Source: Thermodesulfobacteriota bacterium (GTDB lineage Bacteria; Desulfobacterota; Syntrophobacteria; BM002). Taken from it: a DNA stretch of 9,250 bases. The notes under the pieces were generated by a model. It was not told where the DNA came from and ran no database searches. It was given only the letters and a program-made list of their open reading frames with translations. The position numbers were made by a program, and so were the translations under genes. The first letter of the stretch is position 1. Each line of letters opens with the position of its first letter. The stretch spans positions 1 through 9,250 of the forward strand of contig CAMYLW010000044.1 in assembly GCA_947259475.1 (NCBI GenBank), read 5' to 3'. Below are positions 4,557 through 9,250 of the stretch, piece after piece.

Positions 4557-7500
4557 ATGAAGCCTTTCTTTCGTTACGTCCTACGACAGACCGTCCTGGT
4601 CAACCTGCTCTTCGCACTGGCCATGGCCGTCGGCCTGTTTTCCCTTTTTGATCTGCCCGTTGAACGCTATCCAGATGTCCAAATGGGCAAGGTGCAGATA
4701 AATACCGTACTGCCGGGCGCCTCTCCGGAAGAGGTGGAATCCCTTATTACCGATGAAATTGAAGAGGCCTTGGACGACCTGGAGTCTGTGGAGTTCATCC
4801 GCTCCACCTCTTACCGTGAACGATCGATGATAATGGTGAAATTCATCGACGACACAGACTATGACAAGCTTTATGGGGAGTTGCGCCTCAAAGTCCTCAG
4901 CATCATGAACGAGTTGCCCGACGGCATCGACCCGCCACGTTTTACCGAGATCAGAGTCAGCGAATGGCTCCCCGTAGCATCGGTCAATCTCATCGGCGAT
5001 CGTACCAACCGCGCCCTTTCCTTGATGGCAGAGGAGATGAAGCTTCATCTGCGCCAGATACCCGGCGTCAAAGAAGTGCAGTTGAATGGAGAATATGTCA
5101 GGGAGTTCCACGTCTATTTGAATCCCCGGCTCCTGGACAAATACGGGGTCACGTTCGACGAGGTGGCACGGGCGCTCAGCGAGGCAAACATTTCCCTGCC
5201 GGCCGGCGACTACACCGACGATGGCGGCGAATTCGTCATAGTTGTGGACGAACGCTACCGATCCCGCCAGCAAATCGCTGAAACTATTATTCGACGAGAC
5301 AGCGACGGCTCTTTCTTAAAGGTTGGCAACGTATTGTCATCGGCTCATATGTCCTACCGGGATCCGTACGTTATCACCTCGGTGAACGGCAAAGACTGCG
5401 TCACTTTGAGGGTTATTAAAACTGAGGATGGAAATGCCCTTGACATCATGCCGATGTTAGAAGAGATCATGGCCCGTTTCCAGCTGCTACTGGAAAAGGA
5501 AGAAGTGGAAGCGGTACTGACCCAGGACCAGCGCGTCTACATAGACGATTCCATTTCCACCCTGGGAATGAATCTGCTCGTTGGTATCTGTCTGGTTAGT
5601 GTCCTCATCTTTTTTTTCATGGGGCTGCGCAACGCCATTCTCACCATGGTTGGCATCCCGTTCTCCTTCCTGGTGACCATGATCATTATGTGGCTCTTGG
5701 ACAGTTCTCTGAATGAAATTACCTTGTTTTCGTTTGTTCTGGTGAGCGGCATCATCGTTGACGATGCCATTGTAGTAGTTGAAAACATCTACCGCCATCT
5801 GCAAGAAGGCGAGCCCCTCGAGGAGGCTGTAATCAATGGGGTTTCAGAGGTTGCAGCTCCGGTGATTGCTGCGACTTCCACCACTGTGGCAGCCTTCCTG
5901 CCCATGCTGATCATGTCCGGGTCCACGGGAGAATTCTTTGCCCAGATCCCTATCGCAGTTGCCGCCGCCATTGTCGCCTCGCTCTTCGAATGCCTCATCA
6001 TTTTGCCCTCGCATTTCATGGATTGGCCGGGCGGGCGGTCCGCTGAGAAAGAGGCTGTCAAACCCAAGCCGGCCAGCAAAGAACATTGGGTCATGTCCTT
6101 CCTCTTAAAAGGAACCAACAAGCTCGTCGACTTCAGCTTTCGCCACCGCTTCAAAAGTCTTGGCCTGGTAGTGGTGGCCTTTGTCGCATCGGTATTCATT
6201 TTGGCCGTTTCAATATCGGGGAAAATTCCTCTGATCAAAATCAAATTTTTCCCGGATGAGTACACCTATTACTACATTGAACTGGAAGGTCCGGTGGCAA
6301 CGCCCATCGAAGCCACAAACCGAAAACTTAAAGAAATCACAGAGTTTATTTTGCCCGGCAGACCCGGCCAGCTAAGATCCGCCACCGGGATGGCCGGATT
6401 CTATGTCAACGAGGACTACCAGCCGGTCTATGGCAGCAACCTCGGCTATGTCTACGTGGAAATGCCCAGGAAAGGGGAGCAGAATTTCCCTGAAAATCAC
6501 AAAAACGATCCCATTATCCATCTGGACAAGGTGCGAAAGCAGCTTGCTCGCTTTGAACAAGACGGCTGGACCATCCGTGTGCGCCCAGAAAAAGCCGGAC
6601 CGCCCACAGGCAAGGACATTAACGTGCGCGTGGTCGGCCCTGATCCTGAGATGGTGAGAGACCTGGCAAAGGATGTCTATGGCTTTCTGAGTAGCAACGA
6701 TAAAATCGCACCCCACCTCATCGACCTGAGTGACAATCTGGGGAGGCCGAACCGCGTCTACAGGTTCCGGGTGAATAAGGAGCGCGCCGCTGAATACGGG
6801 CTCACACCCCTTGCTGTCTCTAGGCTTGCTGCTTCAGTACTCGACGGCCGCTTCGTGGGCGATTTCCGCACCCACGACGAAGATGTTGACCTCAAGCTCA
6901 AGATAGACAAAAAATATCTCGATGCCCCTGAAGCAGCTCTATCCATCCCAATACTGCAACACCCGTCAGGGCCATTGCGGTTGGGAGACTTGACCGCAAC
7001 AGAATCATATATTGAACCAAACAAACTCGACCGTTATCAGACCAATCGTGCCATTACTCTGACCGCCAACATTAGACCCGGTGCTCCAACATCTACACCC
7101 GCGGTGGTCAATGCGATAGGTGCTTATTACCAGGCGATAAAAGGAAAATATCCGGGCGCTGAGATAAGTTTCGCGGGTGAGTTCGAATCCACCCGGCGCT
7201 CCTACACTTCCCTGGCCTATGCTTTCTTTGTTGCCTTGCTCATTATGTATGTGATCCTGGCTACCCAGTTCCGCTCATACCTCCAACCGCTTATTATCCT
7301 ATCTGCTGTGGTCTTCTCGCTTATCGGTGTCGTCTTAGGGAAATTCGTCACCCAGGGTCTCTTCACTGTAAACAGCTTCATAGCTGTTGTGGGTGTCACC
7401 GGCGTGGTGGTGAACGACTCACTGGTACTCATAGATTTCATCAACAGGAGCTACCGCAGCGGTATGTCACGCCGGGAAGCTATCAACCACGGCATCCGTA

Positions 7501-7745
7501 CCCGGCTACGACCCATCTTGCTTACCACTCTCACCACTTCTTTGGGCCTTGCCCCCATGGCTCTCGGCATTCCAAGCTACTCAGTGGTCTGGGGCAGTAT
7601 GGCCTCCACCTTTGTGACCGGTCTCTGCACCGCCACCTTTCTGACCCTATTCATCGTGCCCATTGAATGGGATCTCCTGATGGGGCTGAAACTTAGGTGG
7701 GAAGGCTGGCGGCAAGGACAGGCATTGGATTTTGACAATAATTAA
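4557..7745 (+). CDS. RND-family inner-membrane efflux pump (AcrB/HAE1-like)
   Basis: A 1062-residue proton-driven exporter, full length for the family. It has the expected duplicated plan: TM1 near 10-30, porter domain with LPVERYPDV (33-41) and LPGASPEEVE (52-61), TM2-6 from about 335, and a second half from about residue 530 with its own TM7, periplasmic loop (KFFPDEY near 565) and TM8-12. TM4 carries the proton-relay pair Asp402-Asp403 in GIIVDDAIVVVEN. In TM10 the usual AcrB lysine position is Asn953 in VVVNDSLVLIDF, a variant seen in many RND pumps outside the AcrB clade. There is no strong ribosome binding site, so translation is probably coupled to the adaptor gene. Substrate unknown. 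No TolC-like gene follows, so the channel is encoded elsewhere. Confidence 0.93.
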   Translation: MKPFFRYVLRQTVLVNLLFALAMAVGLFSLFDLPVERYPDVQMGKVQINTVLPGASPEEVESLITDEIEEALDDLESVEFIRSTSYRERSMIMVKFIDDTDYDKLYGELRLKVLSIMNELPDGIDPPRFTEIRVSEWLPVASVNLIGDRTNRALSLMAEEMKLHLRQIPGVKEVQLNGEYVREFHVYLNPRLLDKYGVTFDEVARALSEANISLPAGDYTDDGGEFVIVVDERYRSRQQIAETIIRRDSDGSFLKVGNVLSSAHMSYRDPYVITSVNGKDCVTLRVIKTEDGNALDIMPMLEEIMARFQLLLEKEEVEAVLTQDQRVYIDDSISTLGMNLLVGICLVSVLIFFFMGLRNAILTMVGIPFSFLVTMIIMWLLDSSLNEITLFSFVLVSGIIVDDAIVVVENIYRHLQEGEPLEEAVINGVSEVAAPVIAATSTTVAAFLPMLIMSGSTGEFFAQIPIAVAAAIVASLFECLIILPSHFMDWPGGRSAEKEAVKPKPASKEHWVMSFLLKGTNKLVDFSFRHRFKSLGLVVVAFVASVFILAVSISGKIPLIKIKFFPDEYTYYYIELEGPVATPIEATNRKLKEITEFILPGRPGQLRSATGMAGFYVNEDYQPVYGSNLGYVYVEMPRKGEQNFPENHKNDPIIHLDKVRKQLARFEQDGWTIRVRPEKAGPPTGKDINVRVVGPDPEMVRDLAKDVYGFLSSNDKIAPHLIDLSDNLGRPNRVYRFRVNKERAAEYGLTPLAVSRLAASVLDGRFVGDFRTHDEDVDLKLKIDKKYLDAPEAALSIPILQHPSGPLRLGDLTATESYIEPNKLDRYQTNRAITLTANIRPGAPTSTPAVVNAIGAYYQAIKGKYPGAEISFAGEFESTRRSYTSLAYAFFVALLIMYVILATQFRSYLQPLIILSAVVFSLIGVVLGKFVTQGLFTVNSFIAVVGVTGVVVNDSLVLIDFINRSYRSGMSRREAINHGIRTRLRPILLTTLTTSLGLAPMALGIPSYSVVWGSMASTFVTGLCTATFLTLFIVPIEWDLLMGLKLRWEGWRQGQALDFDNN

Positions 7746-8049
7746 ATACGCCCATTAACTTAGCTCCGCAGGATAACTACACGTCCCCTCTCCCCCAATA
7801 GACTGTGTCGCAATTCGTCACCATTCAATGCAAGTGCATATTAAATGGTCAAGGTGAACATGAATGTGTGCAGTGGAGCCGTAAAAGACCGGAGCAGTCT
7901 GAGCGTAGATCCGCAAGGCCTCGGCCAACTTCATTGCCGCGTAAGTGGGCATAAAATTTGCATATTATTGAATTAACTGCAAAAGGCGCATCTGACCTGT
8001 ACGATCAACGCACTGCCCATACAACGCACCAAGGGAAGACGGCAAGCTC
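7746..8049. other. Non-coding region between pump and PilZ-FHA genes
   Basis: A 304-base gap with no supported gene. No clear terminator hairpin follows the pump gene. ATGCA-AG-TGCAT (7828-7839) is a short palindrome about 110 bases upstream of the -24/-12 promoter and could be an activator site. Bases around 7880-7940 have several short self-complementary stretches (AGAC with GTCT; GGCC with GGCC) but match no riboswitch that I can recognise. Confidence 0.45.
7947..7962 (+). promoter_or_regulatory. Sigma-54 (-24/-12) promoter of PilZ-FHA gene
   Basis: GGGCATAAAATTTGCA fits the consensus TGGCAC-N5-TTGCA: GG at 7948-7949 and GC at 7960-7961 are exactly 12 bases apart, with GGCA and TTGCA both intact. 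The transcript would start near 7973, leaving a leader of about 77 bases. Such promoters require an enhancer-binding ATPase, so expression is probably conditional. TATTAT at 7963-7968 could be a sigma-70 -10 box, but no -35 box sits at the right distance. Confidence 0.6.
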
Positions 8050-8946
8050 ATGACCGGTAGTGATGAACGGAGAAGATACGTTCGGATTAATCGTCAATTT
8101 GTCACCCAGATATTTACCCCCAGAAGTGAGTATGAAACCCAGGGCGTAACAGAGAATATCAGCCAGGGAGGGGCTTATATCAAAGTCGAAGACTGGCGCG
8201 CCTTCCAGACCGGAGACCAGACAGTCATCACCTTTTTTCTCCCACCCAGCTTTACTGATAGGGGCAAATCCGTTGGCCTCCGGGGTGAGGCCGAGGTCAG
8301 AAGGGTCGACCAACAAAACAAAGGGATCGCTTTAGAATTCAGTAGAGATTTTCAGGAATTCGAGAAAATCTACCATGTTGAAATAGCAGGAACATCCAGG
8401 TACAACAAAATCTCATATTACCTCCAAACCGTTTCCGCCTTAAAGTTCGCCGATTTTGTTCGAGCCAACCCGCATGGATTTCTGCTGGAGAAATCACAGA
8501 ATGTACTGGACGACAAGGTAGTTTTTCAGTTCAATACGGTCTCATTGGATGATGACCACGCAATGCAACCCATCACACGCGACTTCTCGGTTGCCAGCGT
8601 GCTCGAGTCGAGAGTGATAGAAGTAAGGAGAAGGAAGTCTGACAAGGCAAAAAATACCATCACTATCGGACGCGCCTCAGCCAATGACATCGTTCTCTAC
8701 AACAGTACAATATCTAAAGCGCATGCATATCTATACATACATCCATCGAGGGCAGCCTGTTACCTGGTGGATTGTGATTCCAAAAACGGTACCTTACTAA
8801 ATGGCGAGGTTCTAAAGCCATTTGAACGGTATAAAGTGGTTGATTGTGATGAAATCTGCTTTGGACCACAAACCAAGATAGTCTACTTCTCATCAATAGC
8901 GTTCGCTAATTTCATCAACCAATTAAGAGCCACTAGATCCGCATGA
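8050..8946 (+). CDS. PilZ-FHA fusion, c-di-GMP and phosphothreonine signalling protein
   Basis: A 298-residue cytoplasmic protein with two recognition domains. Residues 5-110 are PilZ: R8-x3-R12 in RRRYVR and N36-x-S38-x2-G41 in NISQGG, the two elements that bind cyclic di-GMP. Residues 185-290 are an FHA domain: IGRASANDIVL (206-216), ISKAHA (221-226), SKNGTLLNG (244-252), which holds the Gly-Arg, Ser/His and Asn-Gly residues that read phosphothreonine. The middle (about 111-184) has no motif that I recognise. There is no signal or membrane segment. AGGGAAG lies upstream at a rather long distance. It would couple a c-di-GMP signal to binding of a phosphorylated partner, perhaps in motility, secretion or development; no kinase is visible nearby. 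Confidence 0.88.
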   Translation: MTGSDERRRYVRINRQFVTQIFTPRSEYETQGVTENISQGGAYIKVEDWRAFQTGDQTVITFFLPPSFTDRGKSVGLRGEAEVRRVDQQNKGIALEFSRDFQEFEKIYHVEIAGTSRYNKISYYLQTVSALKFADFVRANPHGFLLEKSQNVLDDKVVFQFNTVSLDDDHAMQPITRDFSVASVLESRVIEVRRRKSDKAKNTITIGRASANDIVLYNSTISKAHAYLYIHPSRAACYLVDCDSKNGTLLNGEVLKPFERYKVVDCDEICFGPQTKIVYFSSIAFANFINQLRATRSA

Positions 8947-9039
8947 ATCCTCAATGAAATACCCACGACAAAGTCCCAGCCCGCCATCGCGACTACAAAG
9001 TAAGCACGAATCAACTACCATTAAGCATGGATGGCAACC

Positions 9040-9075
9040 GCCACCCAAAAAGCGGTGGCTGTTCTTTGCTTGATT
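9040..9075 (+). terminator. Probable intrinsic terminator after PilZ-FHA gene
   Basis: GCCACC (9040-9045) pairs with GGTGGC (9054-9059) around loop CAAAAAGC, followed by a T-rich tail (TGTTCTTTGCTTGATTT). It lies about 95 bases after the stop at 8946. An open frame at 9031-9225 runs across this hairpin and is not a gene. Confidence 0.5.
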
Positions 9076-9098
9076 TCCTCTCGCAGACAAACTAAATT
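9070..9098 (+). promoter_or_regulatory. Possible sigma-70 promoter of TraB-family gene
   Basis: TTGATT (9070-9075) and TAAATT (9093-9098) each match four of six consensus bases, with an ideal 17-base spacer. The predicted start is about 32 bases before the ATG at 9137. The -35 box overlaps the tail of the terminator, a compact arrangement that fits two separate units. Confidence 0.4.
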
Positions 9099-9136
9099 CA
9101 GGTTCAAAGATAAAAGGCTTTCACGAAAGGCACCTG

Positions 9137-9250
9137 ATGAACCAAGACAACATCCATCGGTTGACGTACGCAGACAAGGAAATATTCCTCATCGGCACAG
9201 CCCATGTGTCGAGGGAAAGTGCTGATCTCGTTCATAAGGTTATAAATGAA
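9137..9250 (+). CDS. TraB/PrgY-family protein, N-terminal fragment cut by window end
   Basis: The first 38 residues of a gene that continues past the window. The stretch FLIGTAHVSRESADLVHKVI (17-36) matches the opening strand and helix of TraB/PrgY proteins, in which GTAHVS is the hallmark with its conserved His. PrgY is known for limiting peptide pheromone activity in enterococci. In other bacteria and archaea the role is unclear, and full-length members usually end in membrane segments that are not visible here. AAAGG (9126-9130) lies six bases before ATG 9137, which supports this start. Confidence 0.82.
   Translation, partial: MNQDNIHRLTYADKEIFLIGTAHVSRESADLVHKVINE

Noticed and set aside
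4581..5273. Long minus-strand open frame (230 residues) opposite the RND gene
   Set aside because: It is antisense to highly conserved RND coding sequence and results from codon bias of the real gene.
7860..7950. GEMM (c-di-GMP) riboswitch ahead of the PilZ-FHA gene
   Set aside because: CCGCAAGGCCTCGGCC recalls part of the GEMM core, but I could not find the other conserved parts, and the region lies upstream of the predicted transcript start.
9031..9225. 64-residue + strand open frame near the window end
   Set aside because: It overlaps the terminator hairpin and the TraB-family start in another frame, and it has no ribosome binding site.

Overview
This window is bacterial chromosomal DNA. 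All supported genes lie on the + strand, and no phage, transposon or CRISPR signal is visible. The gene set suggests a deltaproteobacterium in the broad sense (Desulfobacterota or a relative): a UGA codon that appears to be read as selenocysteine, a good sigma-54 type promoter, a PilZ-FHA protein, an OmpA-type lipoprotein with a coiled coil, a small four-cysteine protein, and intergenic DNA packed with 7-base periodic repeats. This placement is an inference; no rRNA or marker gene is present.

Layout. 1-309 is non-coding and repeat-bearing. 310-1002 is a DUF166-like protein of 230 residues whose frame contains one UGA (676-678). Homologous-looking sequence continues without frame change on both sides. 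A 6-bp hairpin with apical loop AGGTCG begins 10 bases after the UGA, so I read this as a selenoprotein with a Sec-Cys pair (Sec123-Cys124). 1026-1152 is a large imperfect hairpin and repeat array built of heptamers. 1293-1511 is a small Cys4 protein. 1743-2507 is an OmpA C-terminal-domain lipoprotein with its own sigma-70 type promoter and a palindrome next to the -10 box. 2514-2830 is another block of short periodic repeats. 2890-7745 is a three-gene efflux operon: TetR-family regulator, periplasmic adaptor, and inner-membrane RND pump. An inverted repeat with 10-base arms brackets the promoter in front of the regulator. 7746-8049 is a non-coding leader with a -24/-12 promoter. 8050-8946 is the PilZ-FHA protein. 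After a probable terminator, 9137-9250 is the start of a TraB/PrgY-family gene that runs off the window.

How the parts fit. The efflux operon is a self-contained drug or metabolite export module, probably repressed by its own TetR protein. No outer-membrane TolC-like channel is encoded here, so that part must come from elsewhere. The other genes look like single-gene units. The most notable item is the DUF166 selenoprotein: a protein of unknown function in which selenocysteine takes a cysteine position in a vicinal Cys pair, and which an ordinary gene caller would split into two fragments or call a pseudogene.
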